Of a DNA stretch of 64,000 nucleotides, positions 53,590 through 64,000 are shown piece by piece; within the stretch, counting starts at the first letter, position 1, and each line of letters opens with the position of its first letter. Under the pieces are notes generated by a model. That model searched no databases and was not told the DNA's origin. It saw only the letters and a program-made list of their open reading frames with translations. This DNA comes from Pegea sp. RAD2-039 (taxonomy: Eukaryota; Chordata; Thaliacea; Salpida; Salpidae). The position numbers were made by a program, and so were the translations under genes. The stretch spans positions 124,001 through 188,000 of the forward strand of contig JAQGEQ010000305.1 in NCBI GenBank assembly GCA_034620365.1. The letters are read 5' to 3'.

Positions 53590-55440
53590 GTCAAAAATAC
53601 GGAAAGCAAAAGATGTAATGCATGGCATTTCGTTAGTCCTCAAATCATATAACGGTGAACAATTATATAGAATTATAGTAACATTAATGAAACAAAAAGA
53701 AAAAGGCAAATCTCACAGTATAGAAATAGCAGTGTTGGCAATATTGCAACGGTTCAACTTCTGCTTGCACAACACGAGTGATTCTGACATGATAATATTT
53801 GATGGAAGCTGGTTCCAAGTATTAATTATGCAGTATGAGACAAAAAATCGCTCTGATTAACGTACCAGGTGATATGGGCTTATTAAGATGTAATGTATGT
53901 TGTTTGACTTAATATAACTTGAGCGAAGGACTAATGGAAAAGAAATCATCAAACTGAATGTTAATTAAATTGTGGATAATTTAAAAAATAAGAATTAAGT
54001 CTTATTTTAGAAGCATCAATCATGTGCTGTTTAAAATCAGATGATAGAGTAATGCCAATGTCTAGGACTAAAGATGTTTGTTGATTAATAAATCCATTGA
54101 TGGAGTATTGGTTCAAGGAATTCATAGCTGGTTTACGAGAAAAAGCTATAAGTTCAGAATTTGTGGGCTGGATTCTGAACTGCCAGTTCGTAGACCAGTT
54201 TTCTACAGTGTGTAGTGCAATTTGAAGTTTTGAAGGATTGCAAGATAATAGCTTGATATCATCTGCATACACAAATATACTGACATCATCTACTGCTACT
54301 AATCTTCTGATGAGGTCTTCGATGAGAATTAAAAAAAAAAGGGTCCCAGAACAGAACCCTGAGGAACACCACTGGTGATTTGTATAAAGATCTTTATACA
54401 CGAGTTTGTTGGGTTCTACCTGATAAGTAATCTTCAATCTACTTTAAGATAAAGCTGCTAATTTTTGTGAAACTCTTCTTCGCCTCAGAGTCATGTTAAA
54501 GAAAAGCGATAAAGGTGGTGATAAAGAGGAAATAGTTTTTCTTAAATTTTTAAGGAAGAAATAGCCTTAGCTACCCTATCGACTGCTATGTCAAGATCTA
54601 TCACCTCAGAGACATTTGTATGAATGTCGGAGTAGGAAAAAGAAGGAATATTGCCATCATCGGTTATAAAAACGCTGTTAAGCTGATTGTTTAGCAATTC
54701 AATTTTCTGGTTCCATCACAAGCTGGTTGTTGTTATCAAGTACGGGAGATATTTGAGATCTCGCCTTAAGCTTGCGATTTATGAAACCAAAATAAGTTTT
54801 CTTGGTAGCTGAAGATAAGACTGCACTTTCTCTTCCTTAATAGAAATTAGAAATAGATTTCTTGTAAACTCTACAAAGATCTTCGTACAGAGATTTGATG
54901 GAAGGGTCTGCTTTAGTTTGTTTGTATAGGAGGCTTTTTAAATGTCGTAAATTCCTTAAATATTTCGGAAAATATGGTTTTTTGTTGACTTTAAAAAAGC
55001 TGTGAGTTTTCGATTGACTCTTTATCGATGTTAAAGTTTACCTTGAGTAAATAGTATTAGTGTCTTTTGAAGATTTGAAAACTGAAATCCAGTCAACACC
55101 TGATAGAAACTTGTTTTACCATTATAATTTCCACGATAAAAATTCCTTTTACTTGAAGTTTTTACGTTTATCGAAAAAGTTTGATGGAGCTTGAATTTAA
55201 TCATGTACCGATCGCATGTCAAAGCAAAAAGTTCTTTTTGATCAATGTTGATAATGTTCTCAGGTTTTGATGTGATACTTCTTATAAGATAAATCCTTCT
55301 AAGAAGTATCCTAAGAAGTATCCTACTTAGAAGATCCAAAGTATTATTACTAGCTTGGGTTGGAAAAGTAACCATTTGAGATAGATTATTGGCATTGAGG
55401 AAGCCTACAGGTGAGATGAAACCAGGAGAAGCATTTAATG
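53590..55440 (-). mobile_element. CR1-like LINE, internally deleted, between the transporter arms
   Basis: On the minus strand: a short ORF1 remnant (55395-55440, matching 20320-20360), the C-terminal part of the endonuclease (55375-55150; MVTFPTQASNNTLDLL), the linker (about 54600-55030), RT palm (54001-54470) and RT end. The endonuclease N-terminal half and most of ORF1 are missing, and the terminal 3' UTR is absent. A small duplication (AAGAAGTATCCT repeated) sits near 55300. Same family as the 17475 copy. Confidence 0.83.
53961..54437 (-). pseudogene. LINE reverse-transcriptase palm fragment with YADD box
   Basis: Contains VSIFVYADDIKLLSC and downstream ENWSTNWQFRIQPTNSE, the RT catalytic box and following helix. 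Upstream, the SGVPQGSVLGP motif is readable in another frame: a poly-A run at 54331-54340 marks a frameshift. This is the only recognisable intact YADD box in the window. Confidence 0.8.
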
Positions 55441-56016
55441 CATCTATTTATTCATCACTGACATACTTCTTAAAATAGATATAAAATTAGATCACAATTT
55501 TTAGCTTTTAAAACAAGATTATTAAACAACGCAAAATTTTGTATTGAATTCTTTTTTAAATTGAGCAAAGCCCATAATGTATACAATTTAAGAGAAGTTT
55601 AAATTTACAACAAAATAAACTTTTCTTGTTTACTTTTCTAAGCTCTTATAAAAACTTACTTATTTATTTTAAGTCAAGTTTTCTTGACATTTAAATCATT
55701 GAAAAAGTTTTTTAGTAAAGTTTTGAATTATGATTTAATAAAATTGTATTATAAACATTGGTTTCTATTTGTAGTATTTTATTTTAATGTAATACAAATG
55801 TTGCTTTTAATGGATAATTTTTTATTTCTGTTATAAAATATAGACTAACTAGTGTATAGACTAGTTTTTGTATGAAATTTATTGATAATGGTATTTTTCT
55901 AACTCTACTTATAAATTATTTTGGTTTATTTATATTTTATACTAATAGAGTTCTTTTCTAACTGCATAAATATTTTTTCCATAATTGTGTTTGATAAATA
56001 TGTAGATTTAGATATC
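55441..56016. other. Spacer before the kinesin-like gene
   Basis: AT-rich; should contain its promoter, or an upstream exon I cannot see. Confidence 0.5.
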
Positions 56017-59000
56017 ATGACGGTTAAGGTAGTTGCATTAGCTGAACATAAAAAAGAATATGAAGTTATTTCAGACAAAAATTTAAAACTATCAATTGGA
56101 AAGAAGGTTTGATTCATATAATTCATTATATTTTCTTAAATAATCAAACTATAGTTTGTATAAGTATATTTCTATGCTTTGATTATATATCTAAAGGTGA
56201 TATTTTTAGGGATTATCTTTTTGAATTTTGAAACTCTTTTATTTTTTATAGAATGAAAAGCTGTATAAATTTGATGGTGCTGCTTGCATTAAGTCAGATG
56301 TGAAGGAAGCTTTTAATAAGTTGATCAAACCAATTTTGATAAATGAAGCTAAATCTGATAAATGTTTTTTTTCTTTGTCTTCAGGTAAACTATTAAATCT
56401 AAATTTCTGTTGAACTTTGATTGAATTATAATTTTTAGTACTTGTTTTAATACTTGTTATATATATTTATATGAAATTTTGTTTTAAATTTTGTTTAAGC
56501 TTTTAAAAAATGTATACAAAGATATCTGAGGGTTTCTAATAATTTAGTTTTATATATATTTTTTAAGTTTGTTAAAAAGCTAACTCTGATATCATTATTA
56601 GGAAATGAAACTTTTCTTGCTAATTTGGATGGAGATGTTGGAGTTATTAACCTGATGGCTGAACAAATATTTGAAACAATTGATGATTCAATGAATTACC
56701 TAATTTCATGTTCTATGACAACTGTAAGTAACATCAAAGTTCAATAATTTTTCTATTTTGGTGAATTCTTTTTGATGAATGTTTTTTTTACTAGATTGGG
56801 ATTGATGGCTCTTTGAATGATGTCTTAAATCCTCATAATCGAAAGATGTCTATAAAACAACATTCAAAGATGGGACTGTAAATGAAGTTTTCCAATATCT
56901 TTAAAGATTTTATTTTTTTTCTAGCTTTTTTATTATACAAATTTTAAATACTTTTTTGAAAACTGACTTTAATATTTTTAGAGTCATCGAAAATTCGTCA
57001 AGACTTGTTGCTCCAACCTCTTTTGATCTTTCACATCTCTTCCTAGATGGTTTAAAAGTAGTGGCTGCTCTTCAGATGAATAATCTTGGATGTCTTTTTG
57101 ATGTGTCTGTAAAAATGATTCAGAAAAGTTAGTGTTCTTTCAAAAATTAATAGTTGAATTTCTGAGTAATATTATTTATTTGTTGAGTTTCAGTCTCAAA
57201 TTTATTTTCTTTCTGATCCTTTTGTTATTTTACTAGACTCTGTGGAGAGTAAAATTTTTGAAACAACTACAAAATTTTTACATCTAAATCTAACAAATGA
57301 ATCTGCTATGAGGTTATTACTTTATAATTTCTTATTGTAATTTACTTCGTGTAAAAGTTTGATAAACTTTTTACTTTTGGTCTAATTTAATTTTCACTAA
57401 AATATAATTTTAATTTCTTATTTTTGTGTTTCCACACCTCAGTTGTACAATTTTCTAAAGATATTAATTTTTAAATTACTTTTTCAGTTTATTAATCTTT
57501 TATATACTTGTTTATATTTGTTTTTGTTTTTCACTACAGTTTGGAGAATTTACTTCATCAAATAAAACAAAAAAAGTCAATTTTACATCATACAACTCTT
57601 AGCTTGATATTAGATGATATTTTCTCTAACTACTTGGTAATCATGATTCCTGAAATCCGGGGCAAAGGTTAAATTTTTGTTTTTTTATTAAACATTCTAC
57701 TAAAATTGACTCTGTTTACTTGATTGTTTTTGATTTCAGTTATTGTATCAAATAAATAAAAGAATGATAATATCATTAAAAAAATTTTTGTTTGTTTTCT
57801 TTTTCTTTACTTTTATTTTACTGAGCTTGGATTTAAAAGTCGTAAAGCAAAAATGTGCCGTGAAACTTGAAAGTAATCGAATATTGTTGATTTAGTTGAT
57901 CAGTAAACTAAATAAAAGATATAAAACTGTTTGAATAAAAGGAAAAGTTGTTGTAAATATTTGTTCCACCTATATATTAAAAATCTTTGAAATTGATTTT
58001 AGATCGCTCTATTGAAGATGCCATCTTAAATATTAGTGAAGCAGTCAAAGGATTTAAAAGCAAAAAATTATCTAAAAAAGCAGCAAATAATTTATTGGAT
58101 ATTTCTGAATTGAGAAATGAGATAGAAGAAGTTCGTGAAAAAATAGTTTCACAAAAGTCACCTAGAATTGGTAAATAATTTATCAAAACTATTTCATGGA
58201 GATTTTTATGATCACAAAATACAATTGGTCAATTTAAATTATTTGTTGTTATCACATTTCTTCAACTCTTCTCAAATCTTTTTCATTATTAGATGACATT
58301 GAAAAAATGGAGCATTTAATAAAGGATTTAGAGGAATGTAAGATGGGTTCGTGGGATCAGATCATTTTGAGCTCTCTGCAATATTACCATGAAAGAAAAA
58401 TCAATTTACAAGACAAGTTGTTCCCATTTCTAAATCTTTATCTTTAACAGCATTTATCTTCCACTAGTATTTATGTTTTTATTAGTGAGCTTGATGTTAT
58501 ACTTCAAATCTTATTTTTATTTGCTTATCAATTACCAATATGTGTCAGACTCCCAAAAACATTTTCTATAATTTAAAAATTAGCTTTGCATCGTCTCTTT
58601 ATTACGTCATAAGTTTAAAAAGTTCAAGATCACAGAGTTTGTTCCTGATATTGATGAAGATGATGAACTCTTGTTTTCCTTACAGAGGTCTTTCATGGAT
58701 TCTAGATTCAGCAGTAGTGGTGAACCCAGGTGCTGTTAAAGATCAGCAGAAGAAGCTCGCTGAAGTCAGTTTTTACTTCTTCAACAATTTTTTTGATCTT
58801 ATCTAAGAAATTAAATAATAAGTAATTACTTCAATTTCAGTTGAGTAAGATGTTTAAAGAGCAACGAAGCGGTTGTGAACGAATAAATTTGGAGCTGAAA
58901 GCTGAAATAGAAAACTATTCCCAAATAGTGTCTGCAGGTATTTTCTTTCAGTTTATTTTTGCTTTGATTTAAGCTTTTATTATAAGGTAAAAGTGTTCCA

Positions 59001-60381
59001 ACGAAATTAACCTCTCAAGTTCAACTGCTGAAAGAGAAAGCAAAAAATGAAAATGACAGATTGGTTGATATAAGGGGAAAAATGCAAAAGTGTAGGCAGG
59101 ACATGAAGTTGAAGGTTGAGGTAAAGAAACATAAAATTTGCTTTCAAAAAAACTCTTCTTAAATAAATCTAAACTATTTGATTTTATGAAAATATAAGAT
59201 AGCTTCTCACATCATTTATACTGTTCAGGAAGGTCTAAATGATGTGGCAACTGGTTTTAACATCGTGCTAGCTGCTTTAGTCGATGAAAGAAGTCAAGTA
59301 CGTGAAGAAAATAGACAAATAATTGAAGAGGAGATGAACAGAATGAAGGTTTATTGATTTTTTATTCATTAATTCAGATTTTTATCAATAAAATTGTCAT
59401 TGTTTACAAAATGAAATTTGAAACAACAAAATATTTATTTATTTTTGTAATCTCAAACCAACTAAATATTCAATTTTAATTTTAGTTGAATGTTGAACAT
59501 GAAACAAATGAATTGAAATTCAAAAGTCCAAACCTTGAGGTTGCAAATGATAAAATCGAATTGTTGAAATTACAATCAGAGAAACAACTTTTGACCACAA
59601 AAGTCAGTTTCAATTTTCAATTAACTTTCTTGTTAACTTTGGTATCCTTTAATAATCAATTTTTGTATTTAAGTTGAAGATAATGCAATTAGAGTGTGAA
59701 AAGTATGATGAAGACTTTACAACTATCGTTGAACGTCATTCTAAAGATGTAGAAATACAACGACTACAAAATCTTCAAGTTTTTCGTTTATACAGAAAAG
59801 TTAATACATTTTATTGACAAATTTTAAGAGATTAACAACCGTAGTAAGAAGCGTTTAGTAGTTTTTTATGGTATCATTTGAACCTTCAATATTATTAACT
59901 CCCTGGTTTAAAACCCTTTTTGTTTTGCTTTTTAAATCATGCAGTTGTAAATTCCAATAAAAAATAGAAGCATGAAATAAATTGTGATAAAAAATATCTA
60001 ATCAACGGTTTCTAAACATTTGTAGAATTCTGAAAATATTAAATTCAAAGCCTTGCTCAAATAAGATATTATTAAGATTAATCAATTAGCAATCATCTTT
60101 ATTCTAGACTTGTGATGAGTACAAATTTGAAGTAGAAAATCGTTGGAGAACGCTGCTAGATGACGCTATCAAAGATGCTGTATTCTTAAGTGCTCGAAAC
60201 GAAGAATTGAAGCAAAAGAACATTCAGTTATCCCAAGGTAGATGGACTCATAATTAGAAGCTGATATTTCAATTATTTTGAAATCATTTTTATTTCTGAT
60301 GATATTTTTTTCAAGTTAAAATATTTGTTTGTAGAAAATTCATCGCTCAGAGACCAACTAAGCACCAAAACATCAAAATAA
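56017..60381 (+). CDS. Kinesin-like protein with degenerate (probably non-ATPase) motor domain
   Basis: Seventeen phase-consistent exons: 56017-56106, 56252-56384, 56602-56723, 56795-56877, 56982-57127, 57237-57312, 57540-57667, 58003-58170, 58293-58416, 58686-58764, 58841-58937, 58987-59120, 59229-59348, 59486-59602, 59674-59778, 60108-60237, 60335-60381; 632 residues. Kinesin landmarks in order: MTVKVVAL (strand 1), LYKFDGAACIKSDVKEAF (YxFD), GVINLMAEQIFETI (GIIPRA), LNDVLNPHNRKMSIKQH (DLLNP..LSI), MGLVIENSSRLVAP (GVYVENL) and SLENLLHQIKQKKSILHHTT (SL.AL..VI.AL...K..HIPYRDSKLT). The P-loop GQTGSGKT is replaced by LSSGNET, NxxSSRSH by NNLGCLFD, and DLAGSE is not recognisable. The motor is short (about 260 residues), followed by a neck-like helix and coiled coils to the end. 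It likely binds partners or microtubules without ATP turnover. Exon 6's acceptor was chosen by phase; a neighbouring frame also stays open. Confidence 0.7.
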
Positions 60382-61195
60382 AAGATGATGACGATCTCTC
60401 TCTTCTATCTAATAAATGTAAAAATTAACTGCAGAAGACAATACTGTTAATATACTTAATTGTTTCCAATTTCATATAAAGCGTTTGATATTAGCACTGT
60501 TCACTGTTTATATCGTGATAAACTTGCTTTTGTTATTTTCTTTAATTCAGAATTGTTGCACAAACTTACTCGCTGTTCAATTATTTTCAAAGAAGTTTTT
60601 TGTACACTGTATAATTAAAACTTGTAACTAAATTATTTTGGGAATTAGCAAAATGGTAGTGAAGCAGGTTAACAAAATATAGACAAGTTAATTAAAGTAA
60701 AAGTTTTATATTTAAAATAATTTTACACTTCATTATTTTCGTTGAATTAATAATATTTAAAAAATTCACTTAATAATCTTACGATTTCATGTCACCACAA
60801 ATACTAGACGTAAAACTAACACCGTTATATAAATAAACTTCATATCTGTGTCTAGTGGGAGATGATGAACTCGTAACTGCCAGTTCTGCTTCAGAAAGCC
60901 AATGTTGATGAAAGTTACTCTAATCCCATTTTGATGTTTTAATAACCTTTTCTGATATTTTGTTTGTTATTTCTACACAAAATTCTGTGCTGGTTGCAAA
61001 CCTTAAAAAAAATTCGTTTCATATGTTTGAAGTTAAATTTACCAATATGAGATGAAATTATAAAAGGTCTCAAATAGAATAAAAACTTTTTTGGTCTGTT
61101 TTATTCGAGAACGACATGCATAATATACTTGCATAAATGCCAAGACAGTAATCATGAAGATTCAGTTGTTACCCATGCAGCAGGATTCCACTCAT
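60382..61195. other. 3' flank of the kinesin-like gene
   Basis: AATAAA at 60411-60416 is a possible polyadenylation signal. No gene; the inverted transporter arm begins at about 61196. Confidence 0.5.
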
Positions 61196-63915
61196 CTAAG
61201 TAAAAATTTAAGATAAAGCAAACGAAATCAAACAAATGACAAAGTAACTTTATTTAATAAAAGCTTGATATATTTCATATACCAACATGTTAGACTGCAT
61301 ACACAATACTACAAATTAATTAATGGTGTTAAAAATTTACACAAATTTACAAATAAAAGTATAATACAATATGAAATTCAGTCATCATCTATTTGATAGA
61401 TTTAATGATCTTAATGTATATAAAAACAAAGAGTTTAAAATAAAATCTCATTGTTTAAAATCTAATTTATAACAAGACGAATATAACTGATGATTTTTAG
61501 GAATAAAATAACAACAAAAAATTAGTAATCAGATCCATGAGAGTTTAACTAGTCGAATGCAGAAAATCTATTGTTATGATAAACTTTTACAAAAATAAAT
61601 TGTTTAGTTATATTTAGAGTATATCAAATAAGATGTTTTCCCATAAAAATCTTTTATTTATTTGAAGTTATATTTCTAAATGTTATTTCATTAGTTTAAA
61701 ATTTCAATCAGTTTAAATTTTCAATATTAGTCATTTCTACTGCCTGTTGTGTTAAATTATGGCCTTTTTTATTTAGCATTTGTAAAACATAGATAGGGTG
61801 AAAAGTTGCTAGTACAATTAAACCAATAGCAGCGCCATAAATAATGTCAAAGTTTAAATGTAAGTACCGTAGCAAGAATAAAGTCAAAGGGTATTGTAGG
61901 AGCAATATCAAACCTGATATAGTTTGAATGATTCCTCTGATAAATGCAAAATGTTGAGAGGAGTAAGTACATGATAAATACGAATTAAAACATCCTGACA
62001 GTAATGATTTATTTAATATCCACATCACTAGTGAGGCATAATGCAATGAACTAATATCAAGCAGCATGAAAACAAGCATTATAATAATTGTTAGAACTGT
62101 TATAAGCTGAAAAATAACTATTGCTTTTATTGATGCTAATGTAAAAGGTAATTGAAGCATAAATTTATTTCGAAAAAAATCCATTATTAATCCTAAATCC
62201 AAAGAAATCAATATGGAGGTAAGCTTTATAAATCCAAACACAATTACGTAATTGTCAACTTCAGCTACTGAAACTTTTGTTTCAATCCATTTGTTGAAAA
62301 TTCCTAATGTATAAACAACAACAAACTGAACAACTGTAAAGTACAAACATAGTGTCCATAGCTGTGGTTCTTTTAAACACTCTTTTAGGGATTTGTTATC
62401 TGGGTTTTCATCTTTGTGTGATTTGACAATTTTTTCTTCTTGAAAATTGCTGGAACTCTTAGCAAAGCATTGTATCTCGCGGTATCCGTACACATATTTG
62501 TGTTGAGTATGAAAAGGCGTGTGCATTTTTGGTGTCAATGTAAATGTTCGTATGTGAAAAACCAAACTCAGTCCAGCAAGAAAATAGAAACAAGCGGAGA
62601 AAGTTACGTTTGATTCATAAAGATATTTAATCGACAAAAATACAACTGAAGCTGAACCAAAAGCTCCAGAAATTAAGTTAACGAACGTCACTCTATACTT
62701 TCTTGACAAGTTACAGGTTTGTAAATTTATCGATAAAAGACTTTGACCTGCCATTGCTTGAAGAGGAATTGAGATATAAAGAAACCAGGATGTAAAGCCA
62801 GGTTTAGAAGTTGCTATCATTATAAATGAAACACTGCTGAGGATTAGCAAAACAGTTCTACTAATCCAAATTCCTTGTTTATCAACCAATAAACCAAAAA
62901 AGACATTTGTTATTTTAGAACTTGATGTAGAAATTGAATACACCAAACTCAATGCTTCAGTCTGCTCATTACAATGATCAGTTTCGTTGGAGCAGAGCTC
63001 TGAGAAAAATCCCTCTTGGATTAAGATAGAGTTTAAAGATGTCCAGCCAATAAGAAGACCGGCATATAAGAACGTTTCAAGTACAGCTGTTGTTAAAGTT
63101 AATTTAATTTGCATTTTTCGGATAAAAAAACTTATATCTAAAGACTTGTAAGTTTACACATAATACAAATAACTTTTGTATATTTAAACAGTAGCTTCAT
63201 GTTAAAAAGGTTTTGATGGAAATTACTAGCAAATATTATCTATTAAAAAGAAATTTGGTTTTTCTTTAAAGTTATAATTTAACTAAAACTATTTCCTCAC
63301 AATTCCAATTTACTCATTTATAGCTTCAGACTGGAACTTCCAACTACTTTTTCATCTACAATCGACTGGAGCTTAAATTAGATCAGATTTTGAACTGAAA
63401 CAAGTTACTGTAAAAATTATACTTAAACCATCATTTTCTACAACCAAAATTAAATTAAGTGAAATATATATAAACAAAACTATATAAAATCATATTTTTT
63501 CAAGACAAATCAAACCTTGATTTTTATAAGTAAAACTTTGTTTTGAAAATTAAAAAACCTCCGCTGAACTTTTATTTCGTTTTTCTTTTTCTTTTTTGGC
63601 CCGAAGAGCTTTTCTTTTTCTTCAGTTTTATGTGCTTTAAGCTTACATAAGAGATCTTAATAAAACTATTTTTGTTTCCGTAACTCCTACTGAAAGTCTT
63701 TCTAATGCAGAGTAATATGCTGCAATCTATCATCACTCATTACACATCCAGCAGGGTCGTTCTTGGCAAAAGAAAGTCCTATTATCATTAATAAACTTTC
63801 AAAAATACTTTACTAATGGCACTTAATACAATAACTGTACTGACAGAATGAGGAGAAATCAATTCAGAAGCTAAAAATATTTGTTGTAAATTTTTTTCCG
63901 GTCATTTAAAAATCT
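61196..63915 (-). repeat. Transporter duplication unit, inverted copy 3
   Basis: Reverse complement of copy 2 (51082-53588) over coding region and both flanks. On its outer side it continues into the 5' flank otherwise seen only in copy 1 (50165-50460), so it is the most complete unit. The arms form an imperfect inverted repeat around a 7.6-kb spacer. Confidence 0.88.
61708..63114 (-). CDS. SLC43-family (SLC43A3/ENBT1-like) transporter, inverted duplicate
   Basis: 468-residue intact ORF differing from the 51647 copy at only about nine residues (for example NSIL for NSTL, SSVSFIMIATS for SNVSFIVTAIS, ESNVT for ESNIT, TYSSQ for TYPSQ). Same membrane plan and start context. The near-identity with no frameshift in either copy points to recent duplication or gene conversion, with both reading frames under constraint or simply young. 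Its 5' flank is the fullest of the three, so its promoter may be the ancestral one. Confidence 0.85.
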   Translation of the reverse strand: MQIKLTLTTAVLETFLYAGLLIGWTSLNSILIQEGFFSELCSNETDHCNEQTEALSLVYSISTSSSKITNVFFGLLVDKQGIWISRTVLLILSSVSFIMIATSKPGFTSWFLYISIPLQAMAGQSLLSINLQTCNLSRKYRVTFVNLISGAFGSASVVFLSIKYLYESNVTFSACFYFLAGLSLVFHIRTFTLTPKMHTPFHTQHKYVYGYREIQCFAKSSSNFQEEKIVKSHKDENPDNKSLKECLKEPQLWTLCLYFTVVQFVVVYTLGIFNKWIETKVSVAEVDNYVIVFGFIKLTSILISLDLGLIMDFFRNKFMLQLPFTLASIKAIVIFQLITVLTIIIMLVFMLLDISSLHYASLVMWILNKSLLSGCFNSYLSCTYSSQHFAFIRGIIQTISGLILLLQYPLTLFLLRYLHLNFDIIYGAAIGLIVLATFHPIYVLQMLNKKGHNLTQQAVEMTNIENLN

Positions 63916-64000
63916 GGGATCGTTTGAAAGGTTGTCTGGAAACAGAAAATATTTTTAACGAATATTTGATGATCAAAAGATGAACCTCATCACTAGATCT
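63916..64000. other. Window edge beyond the inverted arm
   Basis: Too short to interpret; nothing recognised. Confidence 0.5.

Noticed and set aside
57193..57236. Frame reading FLSDPFVILLDS just before kinesin exon 6, reminiscent of VDLAGS
   Set aside because: It needs a donor at 57111 that discards VKMIQK; the phase-consistent model uses the polypyrimidine-rich TTATTTTACTAG acceptor and leaves this stretch in the intron. Transcript data could reverse this.

Overview
The window is AT-rich nuclear DNA of an invertebrate animal. The evidence is split genes with GT-AG introns (many only 48-55 nt, others above 1 kb), animal gene families (claudin, ISWI, Polycomb-type RING, enkurin, mitochondrial glutamate carrier) and CR1-like LINE retrotransposons with a PHD finger in ORF1. 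The sequence does not settle the phylum. No bacterial features, CRISPR arrays or tRNA/rRNA genes were seen. All gene models were assembled by eye from splice sites, reading phase and remembered family sequences; no search was run.

Layout. 1-4773 (+): 3' four-fifths of an ISWI chromatin remodeller, 16 exons, with a 113-bp tandem repeat in one intron. 6032-7586 (-): five-exon gene whose C-terminal half resembles the two-helix SLATT membrane domain. 9008-9379 (+): TMEM254-like membrane protein. 10021-10662 (-): TPR protein with two C-terminal membrane helices. 12492-14586 (-): four-exon claudin ending in the PDZ ligand Tyr-Val. About 17475-20500 (-): LINE with ORF1, endonuclease and the end of the reverse transcriptase, but no RT core. 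21475-21921 (-): four-finger C2H2 protein. 25272-27832 (+): PCGF-like RING/RAWUL protein with a Ser where the RING His belongs. 28230-29690: fragments of opposing LINEs. 31858-34112 (+): two neighbouring enkurin-domain genes. 35793-36223 (+): three-exon, 65-residue single-pass membrane protein. 37934-42370 (+): nine-exon SLC25A22/A18-like carrier whose first intron appears to be GC-AG. 46178-46366 (+): small membrane ORF. 46510-48623 (-): EEF2KMT/FAM86-like methyltransferase whose last exons were not found. About 50165-63915: SLC43A3-like transporter locus with one broken copy, one intact copy and one intact inverted copy. Between the inverted arms lie LINE debris and a 17-exon kinesin-like gene whose motor domain has lost its nucleotide-binding motifs.

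The genes do not form an operon or a shared pathway; this is an ordinary mosaic of animal housekeeping and membrane genes divided by AT-rich spacers and old LINE copies. The items most worth a second look are the SLATT-like gene, the degenerate kinesin between the transporter arms, and the transporter duplications.
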